A DNA stretch of 64,000 nucleotides, taken from assembly GCA_963920635.1 (NCBI GenBank), contig OY987299.1, forward strand, positions 24,196,901 through 24,260,900, written 5' to 3'. Below are positions 44,715-57,624 of this stretch, in pieces. Origin of the DNA: Pseudeuparius sepicola (Eukaryota; Arthropoda; Insecta; Coleoptera; Anthribidae). The position numbers were made by a program, and so were the translations under genes. Positions within the stretch are counted from its first letter, which is position 1; every line of letters begins with the position of its first letter. The notes below the pieces were generated by a model that had not been told where the DNA came from, ran no database searches, and was given only the letters and a program-made list of their open reading frames with translations.

Positions 44715-45165
44715 ATTTAGTCCGCCATCTTGGGGCCTTATTGTTTTCTACCCGTCGAGCCCTTTCAGTTGATACCCATGTTGGGTATCAAATAGGTAAT
44801 CCGCCATCTTGGAGCGGCGGCTATATTGAATCTAGTGTGATCTCACTAAATTTATCGTTTTCTACTCGTCAAGCCCTTTCATTTGATACCCATATTAAGG
44901 GGGTTGAAAAGAAAATGTACACCATTGAATTTAGTGTGATGTCACTAACTTTATCGTTTTCTACTCTTTAAGCCCTTTCATTTGATACCCATATATTAAG
45001 GGGGTTGAAAAGAAAATGTAATCCGCCATCTTGGAGCGGCGGCCATATTGCATTTAGTGTGATGTCACTAACTTTATCGTTTTCTACTTTTCAATACCCA
45101 TATTAAGGCGGTTGACAAAAAATACATCATCCGCCATCTTGGAGCGGCGGCCATCTTGAAAGTAT
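44715..45165. repeat. Tandem array built on ccgccatcttgg units
   Basis: tccgccatcttggagcggcg occurs at about 44722 (variant), 44801, 45022 and 45130, alternating with cgttttctactcgtcaagcc and ccatattaagggggttgaaa. Periods are roughly 100-120 bp with one unit missing its ccgccatcttgg part. Followed by an element tail like that at 7600. Confidence 0.75.
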
Positions 45166-48100
45166 TACGATATTGAGTATTGCATATTGTATTGTCGCCG
45201 GAAAGAAGTATGCAAAATTTCAGCTCAATCGGATGTCAAGTGGTTCTAATTCTAATTCAGCTTGCAAGATTCGACCCACACATATACATACTAACAGGTG
45301 AAAGCTTGTAAAAATACCATACATTATCTGCTCTGTTTTTGTTAGACAATCACGTATTCCTAGGTAAACAAAGAAAGTAAAGAAAATAGTGGTCCGAATT
45401 TTTATATAATTTATAGTACAGTAATTTATGGATAATCCGAACCTCTTCTAATCCGAATGCCTAAAATTGTGTAAAATGAGATACATAATCCGAACCCCCT
45501 GAATTCCGTAATTTTAACTACAACTTATTATCTTTGTACGTGCTCGAGCACCTACCGAAAAAGCATGCATGGTGGGAAAATGTTTTTGTATGGTTGTTTA
45601 TTAAAGTCTCTATATTCAGAACACCTTCCTATTACATGTATTATAACATTTATTATAACTGCCTTAGTCCGAACAAGCTCGGATTATAGATGTAATTTAC
45701 CATAATCCGAATGTTTGACTGATGCGTTCATCACCGCCCTAGCGGGAATATCCGAACAAAAATGAAAAAAATTGGGCTTAATGGGGCCAGTACATTAAAA
45801 AATACTTGGATAAGACTTATTTGAATCCATTCAGCCGATTTGAGAGATTCCGTATTTAGAGTGAAAAATGTGCAAAAATAAGTCTAGTAATTGGATTCTT
45901 GAATAATCACGGGCGCATCAACAATGTAGAAACTCGTATTAAAGCCATCGATTAAAGTAGGTATATGTAATCTTCTATTAACTAAATTCTGGTTTGGTCA
46001 AAACACTTCCTTCGATTCATATAATGGGTCTTTCTGGACAAAGACCTTCTTAGGAATGTTAATAGACAATTGACTGTTTCTCTTATTAATAGATGCTAAT
46101 TTTAGGAATATGGAAAATGTAAAATATATTTGATTGTCTCATGTTTTAAATATTACATATAGCATAGGTGTTTCATCTAAGTATTCTTATTTAAATATAT
46201 CAAAAACAAATATATTAAAACCTACAGAATTCCACGACCATTTTGCTCCCACGCACAATAATTGACAAATTTCAGTCATTTCTTATTATAAAATTCAACA
46301 TTAGTATAATAAACCCAGAAATCGTAGGCAATAATAGTAGGCACAATACATGCATTAAATGATCAATTTAATACAATTTAAGCTGATTTTTGTAGAAAAC
46401 TTATTCACTGTAATCCCATTTTGGAAGGTGTTTGTGTCATAATCCCACAAAAAGAATTTTCAAAAATATAGCAAGTCATGGATGCCTTGAAGTCTTTTGA
46501 CTGTACATAACAAATTTGCGTTATTGTTATACTGAATTATACAATAACCATATTTGAATAATCCCATCTATCCGAAAAATACTGGTTTATAGTCGATCTG
46601 GTCCGAAATCCAACAGGATGTCTCTTATCTCTTGGTACAAATTTTATGGCAATAAAAGCGCCTCCATAATAACATAATCTGTATTTTTATTTATTTATAT
46701 TATAGCCCATAAAATTTTCTTAAAACATACGATACAATATTGTCGGGTTCTCCGCCAATAATGTATGAAGCAGTTGGACCTATTTAAATTAGCAAGATTC
46801 TGAGGCTATAAGTAATAATAAGATTTTTTGGAGTGCCGCATGATATCTCTTTTTGTTTTATGTTTGCATATGGTGTTTATAGGAAATAGCAATGTAAAGA
46901 GCAAATACCTAATAGGTAGATCTGAAATAACATACACTTTTCGTTATCATCAGAAGATCTCGAGATAACCTTCCTTCTTACTAGCAGTGGCGTCGCATTT
47001 CCGAAATTCCGAGGGGGCAGATATTCAGGAACAAAATAACCATCGGCTTTTAAAATTTTTACATATACACAAAGCTATACACCTCACCTAGACTGTCAGA
47101 ATCATTGTTGAAATTTCCGCGAGGCACACTAAAAATTTTGTGTTTAAAAAATTTCATATAAAAACCGATAAATAAATGAAAATACCTATACCACAACTTT
47201 TTGAATCGAGTCCTACATTGAAACATATGTTTAACTTGTTTTCGTTTCAAAGGTTGAAGTTTGAAAATTTGTGTGCCAGGATTTTTTGAGGACAGTTTCA
47301 ACAATGCCTCTGACTATATTTGCTATATGATCTATGATCTATGTTTTCTATGATCTATGATCTCATTCAATTTTGTCTGTATGTGAGTCACTTAAACCTA
47401 CGTCCTAATGAATCTCGTAGGGTGTAGGTGGGCCTTAATTTCAGAGGAATCAATTGCATTTGAAATAAATGAATTGTCACTCCTCGGTGTGGTAATTTTA
47501 TTATTGTAACATTATTCAAATTAGGAAGACACTGGCAATGGCGATTGGAATCACGATAATAATGAGATGGGCTTGCCCATTATTTATGTTATAGTTTGGT
47601 ATTTAGCTCACGAAGAGCAAGGACACCTAACTTATTTCCACGCGTTTTTTTTTTCATCGACAATCTTGTGATATTTGCTTATATAGGAATTTGTTGTGGT
47701 GGGACTTTTATTATGTTATGGTGATGAGGTGTGTCATATTTTGAGGCTCATACCGGAACAAGATTCCTGTCATCTTTATTGCTAGATACAAAGTATACAT
47801 ATCAGAATAAGTCGCAAGCCGCAATCACAGTTAAGAATCTAGTGGCCTCCATGTTGGATTTCTTCTTTTGCAATTTACTAGGTATACTGTAATACTTCAT
47901 TTTGAATTAAAAAAACTTTATGATACCTGTATAAAAATACGGATCGGCTTTCTTTATACATTTTTCCTCAAACGCGCACATTTTGCTACAAATTACAAAA
48001 CAATTTAACAAATTAGCCTAGCTTCGTCGTGTTCATTTTCAGGTTCCCGTTTCCTTTTCTTAGTACCGCCCATGTCTACCAATATGGTGTTTGGAGGTAA

Positions 48101-48500
48101 TGTTAATTCAAGTTCACTTTAGTTTTCTTTAGGTTCACTATTTTGCGTTTAAAGTTTAAATAATTTGTTTAATTTTGAGGTCTTAGGGAACCCAAGTTAC
48201 TTTATCTGGTAGGTATATATTATTACTTTTACATCACCATCAGAGTGAAAGTATTAATTTGGCCAAAAAAAATTATAAAAATATTCGCTAAGTAGACCTA
48301 AAATTTTCTAAAACGCCGAAAACCAAAATTTCAGCAAAAATATTGTTTCTACGTTTCTGTGTGCGATTGAACAATAAACATATCAGATTCACATTTAGTA
48401 TACCTACAACAGGATTTAGTATACCTACAACAGGATAGTTCAGAATTCTTTTGGTCAAAATCGCTTTACACGAAAGGGTGGATATGGGAGAAGGAAAATA
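45166..48500. other. Intergenic; decayed repeats
   Basis: A tail like that at 7600 ends near 45295. At 45418, CAGTAATTTATGG then ataatccgaac, with more ataatccgaa motifs to about 45710 and at 46570, recalls pogo/Tigger-type ends, but no transposase is visible. A hAT-like CAGTGGCGTCGC end stands alone at 46985. ATGATCT short repeat at about 47325-47362. No host gene recognised. Confidence 0.45.
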
Positions 48501-48502
48501 TA

Positions 48503-49938
48503 CAGGGTGTGTATTGAAGGAGGGCCATGCGAGAATATCTTGACACATAAAGCCTATTCATTTAATTTATACCCTGACGTCATCGTTTGGTGTTTTTTGC
48601 TGCCAATATAAATTCTAGTGACACTACAAAAATGCCACACAAATAATAGTTAATTTTCATCTGTCATGTTGGCATAATAGGGCTGGGTTGCAATAATAAT
48701 ATTCAAATTTTTCGTTAAAATTTTGACACAGTTTGTCACTTAATTTTAAAAATGCCGCGCAAGATAGGTTCTCAAAATCTTGATAAACGCGCGCAGGGTA
48801 TGGTGCGTGCTTTGGGCGAATATTTTGAGAGGGAAAGGGAAAACGGGGGTCGTCCGCTGCTTCCGCTTTGTGCTGTAAAAGATGTAAGTACTTTTTATTT
48901 TATTTCACTGATATAAATTTCGATAATTTCTAAAAAATCATATTTTTGTTTCTATTTAAGAGGGTTGCAGCAGCTCTAGGAATTAGTTTTGACACGGTCA
49001 AAACAATTATTTCAAACGAACCAGCTACTCGAACTGCAAGGAGAGAAAGAAAAAACCTGTACCTAGTCAACATTGATGATTTCGAACAGACAGCAATCCG
49101 AAATGTGATATATGAAATGTATATAGGGACAGTATGTTAAAGAATTTTGCCAATTTGCCCCAATATGCGTCTAATTTTATAATTATTCTTTTAGAAAAGC
49201 ACTTTACAGTGAACGCCCTAAAAGCAAAATTAGAAGAAAGAGATATTTTTCATGGTGGTAGAACATCTTTATGGAAAATATTGAGGAACATTGGATTTAA
49301 GTACCGCAAAGATGATCCTCGACGTGGACTTTATGGAGGTGCCTATAATATTGCTATAAAACGTATTAAATTTTTAAGAAATCATATGCAAGCAAAAAGA
49401 GAATAAACACGAGAGTTTGTTTACTTGGAAGAAACATGGATTTTCCAAGATTTTCCAAGATTTTGAATTAAGGGAAATATTTTCTTTGTAAATTTCCACT
49501 GCTTTATTTTTACATAAAGGCGTATCAGATGGTCCAAAAATTTTTTAAATTAATTATTCGGAAATAGTAATTTTTTTTCATTTTTTTAAATTTTTAAGTA
49601 CCTATTAACACAGAATAGCTGTGGTATTAAGCTTTTCCTCATTTTTATCCACATGGCCTATTAAGGTTTCATATTAAGAAAACACAGTGTACATTAACTA
49701 ACCTGTAAATGGTTTAAAAGTCAAATATTGTGGCAGCTGAAGTCTTCGTATTTGCAATTTGTCATAAAGTTTGGCAACGCTGTTATGCTGGTATCGATGA
49801 CGTCAGGGTATAAATTAAATGAATAGGCTTTATGTATGTCTCGGAGAACTTTGTTTGAAAGAAAAAATTGCCTTTTTGATGAGCTAACTTTGTGTAGAAA
49901 CACATTCGAGAATCATGGCATGGCCTACTTTCCGAGAT
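48503..49938. mobile_element. Tc1/mariner-like element, right tip eroded
   Basis: Left end CAGGGTGTGTATTGAAGGAG with TA before it. ataaagcctattcatttaat then ttataccctgacgtcatcg (48546-48588) is inverted at 49794-49835, and a looser inverse of catgcgagaat/ggccatg is near 49905-49925. The last CACACCCTGTA is missing. It carries a transposase relic in the forward direction. Confidence 0.72.
48752..49470 (+). pseudogene. Tc1/mariner-type transposase relic with an intron
   Basis: Exon 1, 48752-48877, starts MPRKIGSQNLDKRAQGMVRA and ends CAVKD before GTAAGTAC; an 83-nt intron ends tctatttaag; exon 2 opens RVAAALGISFDTVKTIISNE in phase (helix-turn-helix). After a shift near 49140 it continues NALKAKLEERDIFHGGRTSL, WKILRNIGFKYRKDDPRRGL and IKRIKFLRNHMQAKRE, then a stop and TREFVYLEETWIF, where the first catalytic Asp (usually YLDET) is Glu. 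Nothing recognisable follows, so the second and third catalytic residues are gone. Inactive; the N-terminal DNA-binding part is well kept. Confidence 0.78.
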
Positions 49939-51652
49939 ATTTTTGAAAAAATCGAAAATTTCCGATTTTTTTTATCTTGTAACTTTTTTGTTTCAAGAGT
50001 TACCTAACGAACAAATGTCTTTATGGTATTTGTGGGCAAAATTGATTACTTTAAGCATACTTTATCAGAATTTGGACAAATGTCATGGTTTATTCTTAAC
50101 ACTTATTTAGTTTCGCAATACAATAGTTTTTATTTAACGAAGTTATTATACAGAGTGTTCCAAAAAAGTAAGTTAAACCATAGTAACCAAGTTTTGACAC
50201 AATAATATTTTGATATCTGACACGCTGATAGGTGTCAGTATGTGCTATTTAGATACTCCTTCGAGTTATTATGCTTAGCTGTGCGGCTTGTGGCACTTCC
50301 CTGACTGCCAAAACTAAAATGTTTGAGAATAATAATCCATAGGTAAGTAATTTAAATTAACTTTTGAGACATGCAACAAAGTGGCGTAGGCGTTTGTGTA
50401 GGTACTTACTTCTTCTTCTGTATTATCAAGGATTCCTAAACTTAAAGACATAAACGTCGTGTCTTTTTTTTCCTGTATTGTAGGTAGGTACTGATTTCAC
50501 GAAAAATGAGGATTCCTGCCTCGATTAGTTTGTCGAAACAACTCAAAGGTGCGCGCGCACCACAGCTAAAATAATGCAACTTCTCTTATGTCGTTTTTCA
50601 TTTAGCCTCCTTTATTTCAAAGTACAAGGTGTAGTGAAAAGAGGAGTGATGTATCCCAAATCCCCCATTTGTTTTCTTTCATTTGCCGATTCCTGTAAAA
50701 TTTTGATTTAGGATTTGGTTTACAAGATATTTCAACTTATTTGGTTTTTCATTGCAATTTTTTGTTTACTTTATTCTTGGCACCTCGATTTTTTTTTGTA
50801 TTTATTTAAATATCGATTTTAAATTTGGTATGAATTCTTGCTAAATTCAAGCTTGTAATTTGCTTAACCTAATTTGAGAAATTCACAGTTTTTGACTCAT
50901 AGGCATAAGTAGTAAGAAACTGTGGGGACAATGTTTCCAAATGCCTTTAATTTCTCAAATAATACAATATGTCGGTATATTGTGGGATTTTTGTGAAATT
51001 TTTTAATTCGGTATTAAATAATTTATTAGAGTTATGTGGAAGTCGTGATTCTATAGCAGCGTTTTCACTTTTAGAGTTGGTGTGGTGAGCATTCTGAACA
51101 TCGACAATACATTTCAATATCCTACATATATTTACCTACCTGGAGAAAATTTTGAGAAAAATGTTTGGGTGTACCCACATGACATTTTACTCCCTATTAA
51201 CATTCTTATTTTTCGAGTCAAAGAAAACTATACCGAAATAACAGTTTTAAAATTTTTGGTGTGCTTTTCCAATGTTCATAATCATATTGAACCCACTCCG
51301 AATCAAGATTAATATTTTCATATTTTGCCCTACGGTCCGAATACCTATATTGTTTGGATAGGTAATTACAAAATTATATCGTATATATTATATCGGATAT
51401 ACGGTAAAAAGACGCGGACAATTTGGACGCGCCACAAAAAGATGCGGGACAAATAATGGTCGCAAGGGACAAAAGGACGCGGAGACATTTTTATGCACTA
51501 CCTACATAAGGTCGCGGGTCCTTTGGACGAAAAGGGCGCATCATGATCGTTATGCAAAGTGAGTAAAAAGTATGGAAATTGGCCTACTTTTTCAGGAACT
51601 GGCATACCTTCTCAGAGGTTTGGGGCACTATTTTCAACATATTTTTCATATA
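49939..51652. other. Intergenic; single transposon ends only
   Basis: A lone CAGAGTGTTCC end at about 50152 and a core fragment related to the 5693-6587 element at 51210-51330 (cccactccgaatcaagatta, attttgccctac). A pattern of gacgcg/ggacaa words around 51410-51540. No gene seen. Confidence 0.5.
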
Positions 51653-52818
51653 CGGGTGTCCCAGAATGTGTGGGCAATCTCCCGGATTTATACAGGGGAC
51701 GTTAAAATAACATGACAAGTTCCTATAAAAATATTTCCCAGAGGCCCCCCCTTACGGAGATACAGGGTGTTGAAATTCTTTTCTTGAAATTAAATTATGG
51801 CAATATCTCCCAAAATAATCAAGCTGCTGAACTGAAATTTGGCACTGCTGTGTTTTAGGCGATGGATAATAAGCTGAAGGCATCAATTTTTACGTATCTC
51901 ACAGAGGGCGCCACTTGCGCTGTTTTTGGATCTTGCTTTTACTCATAACTTTTTTGAGGTTATCTTTTTGGTCCTGCAGGTCCATCATTTTAGTACATGT
52001 TTTCATTCTGCAACAAAGAGGTACTCCTGTTTCATAACGATAAAATCAACCGTTTGCGTTTAAATTGGCGAAACGTGCCCTAAAACACCAGTTAGCTTCA
52101 ACATTCAAAACATAAAACTTTCTCCTACCGCTTTCAAATGTTACAGATCAAATGTACATTCAAAATGAAGAAAAAAAATACCAAATGGACATTGGACAAA
52201 ACACCATTGGTTTTCTTGAAATAGGGTGTCCAAATTTTGTCAAATTCAATCCTTTCCATTTTGAAGGCGAATGATTTTTGGTACATTGTTCTTAGGGATT
52301 TTTTTCTCAGTTTAAATGGTACAGTCGGTCTGTAACGTTTGAAAGCGGTAGGTAAAGATTTTATGTTTCGAAGGTTGAAGTTAACAGGTGTTTTGAGGAA
52401 CTTTGTACCAATTTCAATGCAAACGGTTGATTTTATCGTTATGAAACAAGAGTACACTTTTGTTGCAAAATGAAAATGTGCACTAAAATGGTGGACCTGA
52501 AAGACCAAAAAGATAACCTCAAAAAAGTTACGAGCTATAACACGATCCAAAAATAGTGCAAATGGCGCCCTCTGCGAGATACGTAAAAATTGATGCCTTC
52601 AGCTTATTCTCCATCGCATAAAACACACCAGTGCCAAATTTCAGTTCAGCAGCTTGATTATTTTGAGAGATATGGCCATAATTTAATTTCAAAAAAAGAA
52701 CTTCATCTTCGTATCTTCGTAGAGGGGCCCTCTGGGAAATTTTTTTATAGGGACTTATGTTATTTTAACGTCCTCTGTATAAATCCGGGAGATTTCCCAC
52801 ATATTCTGGGACACCCAG
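51653..52818. mobile_element. 1.17-kb composite foldback element (outer arm B, core X)
   Basis: CGGGTGTCCCAGAATGTGTG at the left and inverse (cacatattctgggacaccca) at the right, TA on both sides (51651-51652, 52819-52820). Outer arm B: tcccggatttatacagggga, ttaaaataacatgacaagtt, cccagaggccccccctt. Core X (gagggcgccacttgcgctg, aaactgaaatttggcactg, aggttatctttttggtcctg) is the same as in 26288-27434. The 138-aa frame at 52134-52550 is a by-product. Confidence 0.85.
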
Positions 52819-52829
52819 TATACTCAATT

Positions 52830-53148
52830 TTACGTTTCGTTTCCGGGATACAGTGTGAGAAAAGAAGAACAGATTTAAGTTTGAACGCCCTGTATTGTAC
52901 ACACGGCTGTAGAAGACATATAACATCGTTGGAGCGTTGAAGCGTAGATTCAGAAAATTCAATAATATACAGCATGTTCCATATAAAAATCATAAGTTTG
53001 GTTTGTACAGCTTCTACGGAACACCCTGTATCAACTTAAATAAGACCATGGAGAAGTCCCTAAAAAATTCTAAACTTTTGTCTCTATATTGTTTTCTTTT
53101 TCTCTCAAAAAATAAAAAAGTTAAGAGGGGAATGTGGATCACCTTATA
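52830..53148. repeat. Decayed arm of the 5693-6587 foldback family
   Basis: Matches in order: tttgaacgccctgtattgta, acatataacat, acagcttctacggaacaccc, gaccatggagaa, aaaaaagttaagagggg. About 10-20% diverged by eye. Confidence 0.7.
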
Positions 53149-53200
53149 CTATGGATATAAAAAAGAATAGCTAGGTATCTAGGTAACACATACATATAAC

Positions 53201-53289
53201 CAGTGACTATAGAAAGGTTCTATAGTCACTGATATAACGCTTTCAATGATAACTTATACCAGTGACTATAGACCTTTCTATAGTCACTG
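53201..53289. repeat. Two copies of a ~30-bp palindrome
   Basis: CAGTGACTATAGAAAGG then ttctatagtcactg at 53201-53231 and cagtgactatagacc then tttctatagtcactg at 53260-53289. Near-perfect palindromes about 29 bp apart. Small foldback, function unknown. Confidence 0.8.
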
Positions 53290-56200
53290 CTTATACTTAA
53301 TATTAGAGCGCCATCTTTTATCACATTGCAGAAAGTAAGCAAATTCATCTCATATTTCTTCCCCACATTCACCATTCTTGCAGAAGAAAACTTCATACCT
53401 ACTCAAATGAATATTCAAGCAGAAACCTTGTATAATATTGCATAGGCAAGGCCAGAAATTATAGAAATAGAAAGTTTCTCATCTCTAAAGATAGATGGCT
53501 CTTGCTGTACGTTACATGACTACTTACATGTTCTGGGATTAAGATTCATAACTTTTTATAAACTTCATTATGTCTGACATTTTTCGCAAAATGGTAAGTA
53601 TTATAGAAATGGCAACTATCATTTTTCGATTCAAAGTTAATGGTATAGTTTCTAGGTATTAGGATCCATAAAAAATTAAAACTTTTATTTTAAAATTGCT
53701 GAAGTTTGATTAATAATTATATTAGCATCTTCAGGGCCAACTAAAAAATGCAAGGAGAATTGTTTCTTACATTCAGAGGCATTTAAATAAAAAAAAGTTT
53801 TCAGCAAATTTAAAAAAATAAATTATTAGACAGGGGTTCAATTTTTGTTATTAAATGCCTCTGAAGGTAGGAAAAAATATTCATCACCACGCCCATAAAT
53901 GGTTAAAAAAGGAAGTGATACACAGCCTATTATGTTTTTATTTAATCGTGAGTAATATCTAGGTGCCTGTTATTTAAGGACGGAAATAAAACGTCATCAC
54001 CTCGCGACGACCTTAATTTGACCGTGTTCCTAACTAGGATAAATGTTGGTAAAACAGAAATTGGGTACTGGAGTGCAAAAATTGCGCAAGTGTCTGTAAG
54101 ATGGCGCTGGAGTTGGAGAGCGGCCATTGGTACAGAGCGAGAATAAAAAGTAATGTTTCGCCTTGCTAAAATAAGTTTCCGTTCCTTATAAGTTGTTTTG
54201 TTGCCCGGCAAGGTCGTTGGTCGGAACCAGGGGTCTAGGGGGAGGCAGGCGGACCGACCCCCTTTTTTAAACAAATAACAGCACATCGCTTCCATCCTGG
54301 TGTATTTTGGGATTGAAACTGTGAATAATTGTTAAACATAAAATAATAATATGAATATTTACGCTCCTTTTGTTTTCTATATTTTTTCATAGTTATTAGG
54401 AATATTGTTGAGTAAAATATTAAGTAAGAGGACTACCTACCGGCTGTCAAATCTACTGTCATGACATAATAATTCTCCCTCAAAAGCGCATGAATGATCA
54501 CAATACTTACCCTAACTGACATTTAGAATTTATGTCACTATAGTTTTATCTTTTATCATTCTATTAACTTTTCATTAAGTACTTAATATTGATAAACCGA
54601 AAGAAATTAAAATTCTGTTGTATTTGATCCAAAGTTGACGTAAAGTTGTGAATTTTGTTAGATACGTGAAATACCTACTATTTGCTGATATCTTAATATA
54701 TGTATTATTTTGGCATACATTTAGAGTAATGGAAAATGTAATGTACCTAGTTAAATAAATTTATAGGTACTACCATAGAAGAATTTACGTAGTAGATTCT
54801 TCTATGGTACTACACCTAAATGCTTGCCGGTACATCAACTTTGTGTCAAACAGAATTTTAAAGCGTTAATATAATTTTCTTTTGGAAAAGACATATTCTT
54901 ATCGATATTTTTTAGTAATAATAAAAAGTTAATAAAATTATAGAATGATACTCGTATATTATGTTGTATAGCTAGTGATATAAAATAGTTTTTACTAAGT
55001 AATGACTTTTTAAAATTTTAAGAAATTTTATAAATAGGAAATAGGCGCTTATGTAACATTAAAATAGAAACGACTTTTTCAAGTTAAACGTTTTGAAATT
55101 GTAACAAATAAGCCAATTTTTAGGGATTTTATTTTTTAAATATAATTTTTGACAGATAGCGAAAGTCACGTGACCACGTTTGAGTCGGTTATTTTTCCTC
55201 ATTTTTAATCGAAAGGTAACCCCAAAGTTAACTGCATATGTGTTCTATTATTATCCGTTAATAAAAAAAATATGATTAAATTAATAAAAAGATACATTTT
55301 GCACCATCTTCATTTTTTCCAAAAAGGTTTTTTGGTTATAACTTTTGTTTGAGGTTCGATTGTTTTTTTTCAAACGACATTACATTGTTTGGAAAAAACT
55401 GCAACAAACTGGTTTTTAAATCATTAATTTGTCTCAAAAAATACGGAATGGTTAAAGTGAATGTTCCTATCACCTTCAGGCGGACACCCTGTACCTAATA
55501 AAAATATTATTAAACAAATATTAGTACTTTTTGAAATTGAGCCCATGTGTTGACAGGTGGCCGTGATTACAGCCCAAAAGTAAAGTTACACACATTGTTT
55601 AATGTGCTTTTTGAACCTAACAAAAAAAAGTTTATCAAAATCGGTAAACAAATAAAGATATTTTACCAGGGTGGTAACTCCTTAACGGAGGTCACACTGT
55701 AGATGTTTAACATATAGGTACAGAAGATGTTCTTTCGCATCAATATATCGTTTTCTTTTTCATTTTTTATTTTCGAGATATGTATTTATCTTAATTATTG
55801 CGTTACTTAAAATGTGTGTTTGAATGTAGTGTTAATGCAAACGAAGAAACATCTTATGTACACATAAAAGACCATGTTTCATTTCATTGAAAAAACTAAA
55901 CATAATTTTGTAGAACTTTTAAGCCAGCAATACCTACTATACCTACAGAAAACGTGCCGAATAACATTCTTTAACTAAAGATATGCCTTTAACAGTAAAA
56001 AACACAGTTGACATTCAAGTGACCTTGAAATCGTCGTCTGCCTACAAGTGAAAACGTGCGTCTTACATTGCACCTCATATGCTTCAACTTTTATGTGATT
56101 TTTTGCGATTTTCGTTTTTGAGATATTTATAATAGCTGCATTTATTAAAATGGAACACCCGGTATAGATAATTTTCGACATACCTATACATATAGAGACA

Positions 56201-57624
56201 TAGAGATATGAATCCTCCCCTAATGACAGTTTATATGCTAACGATTGTGTTTTCCTCACGAAAAATACATAACGGCGACATACGTATAAATAATGCAAAG
56301 TCAACTAAAGCAGTTTTTAGTGCCGCCGTGTACCTTTCAAGCTAAAAATCAATGAACCATTGCTAAAAAGAGTAGGGTTAAAATCACAAATCGGAGTCTT
56401 TGAGCTACGGGGGTCTCCCGAATATACCTTTTGAAGTTTTATATTATTTTAATATTAAAAATTCGCAATTCGTATATAATAATATGGAAGTAATACAAAA
56501 ACATAAAAAAGTAATCAGACAGCTTAGTTGCTTAAATATTATATCGCCAAAACGTAAAATTGATCATATGAACATAATATATGTAATTATTAAACTGGAC
56601 CTGTAACAACAGCGTCAACCGTTCATCGATCGTCTGTTTTTCGCGCCATCTGATAAACAATAGCTACACTTTTGGTATTCCTGCTGCATAATTTAAGGAT
56701 ATTTTGCCTATGTTTTTTATTTACAACACGACTGGATAATTACAATGTTTATTACCGGGTTTTCGTTCCGAGCATATTCGGAAACCTCTGCCCATCTTAA
56801 CGAAGGTAAAATTCCGGCTCAAGAGACAAAATAGACGAATTTATGCCGGCATAAAGTTTGAAATTCAAAAAAAATTCTCGCCCATAACTTTTAAACTAGT
56901 GTCATTCGTATCTATGGATATTTTAAAAATACCCGTGTTTTTTGTAATCCTTTGAAATTCGCTACTTTTTCCAGCTAGTTGGAAATAAAAATACATTGAT
57001 ACAGAGGCAACCAAACATACAATGGGGAGGAATAATACGGAAATTAATTGCGCTACAGAACTTGAATTTTTTAAATAAACTAACTTACAAAAAAGTTCTG
57101 TAGAAAAGACGAATATGTGTTTCGGGTTTCTACCCTCACATATGGTGCAAAAATAATTTTACCATAAAGTGCCTTCCTGTCTTCCAACTTGCTGGTATCC
57201 CAAAATTCAAGTTTCTAGATTGAACCGTTTTTGAGAAAAAAATCAAAACAAAATTAAGGCTGGAATAACTTTGCAGATGAGGCTTAAAACGAAAAATTTT
57301 ACATGTAAATCCACCCTTGAAACCACATGTGGAATATTTCCTCAACATATTTGTACATTTTTTCGGAAGAACCGTTAGGTAGAGGTTCAGAAAAATTCCA
57401 AGTATATGTCGATTTTGCTGTAAATTATTATATTTTCAATAATATTTAGCCTATAGACCGTAGAAAATACCAAAAAACAGGTTCACACATGGCGATTTCA
57501 TACTTAAGGATAATTGAAATATTTTTATACAGAAATTACGATTCATCTATCAACGTACGCAGGAAAGTCAAAACGATCAAAACAATCAGATAAATAAGTG
57601 GAATTAATTCTCTGGCGCACCATA
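53290..57624. other. Intergenic; no gene recognised
   Basis: A GC-richer patch at about 53980-54300 has open frames on both strands (117 aa minus) but no motif I know. Hairpin tactaccatagaagaat/attcttctatggtacta at 54768-54815. Partial repeat copies at 55300-55690 and 56885-57020 (right half of the 39263-39620 family). Confidence 0.5.

Noticed and set aside
44741..44971. 76-aa frame with internal repeats (FSTR.ALS.DTH)
   Set aside because: Translation of the tandem array; not a gene.
44715..45165. CRISPR-like spacing of repeats
   Set aside because: Units are long, contiguous and diverged; this is eukaryotic tandem repeat DNA with no cas genes.
52134..52550. 138-aa minus frame, and the 66-aa frame at 26919-27119 with a similar start
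   Set aside because: Both are in the same strand of core X of the foldback elements. The similarity is DNA repeat identity, and the frames are not conserved in length.
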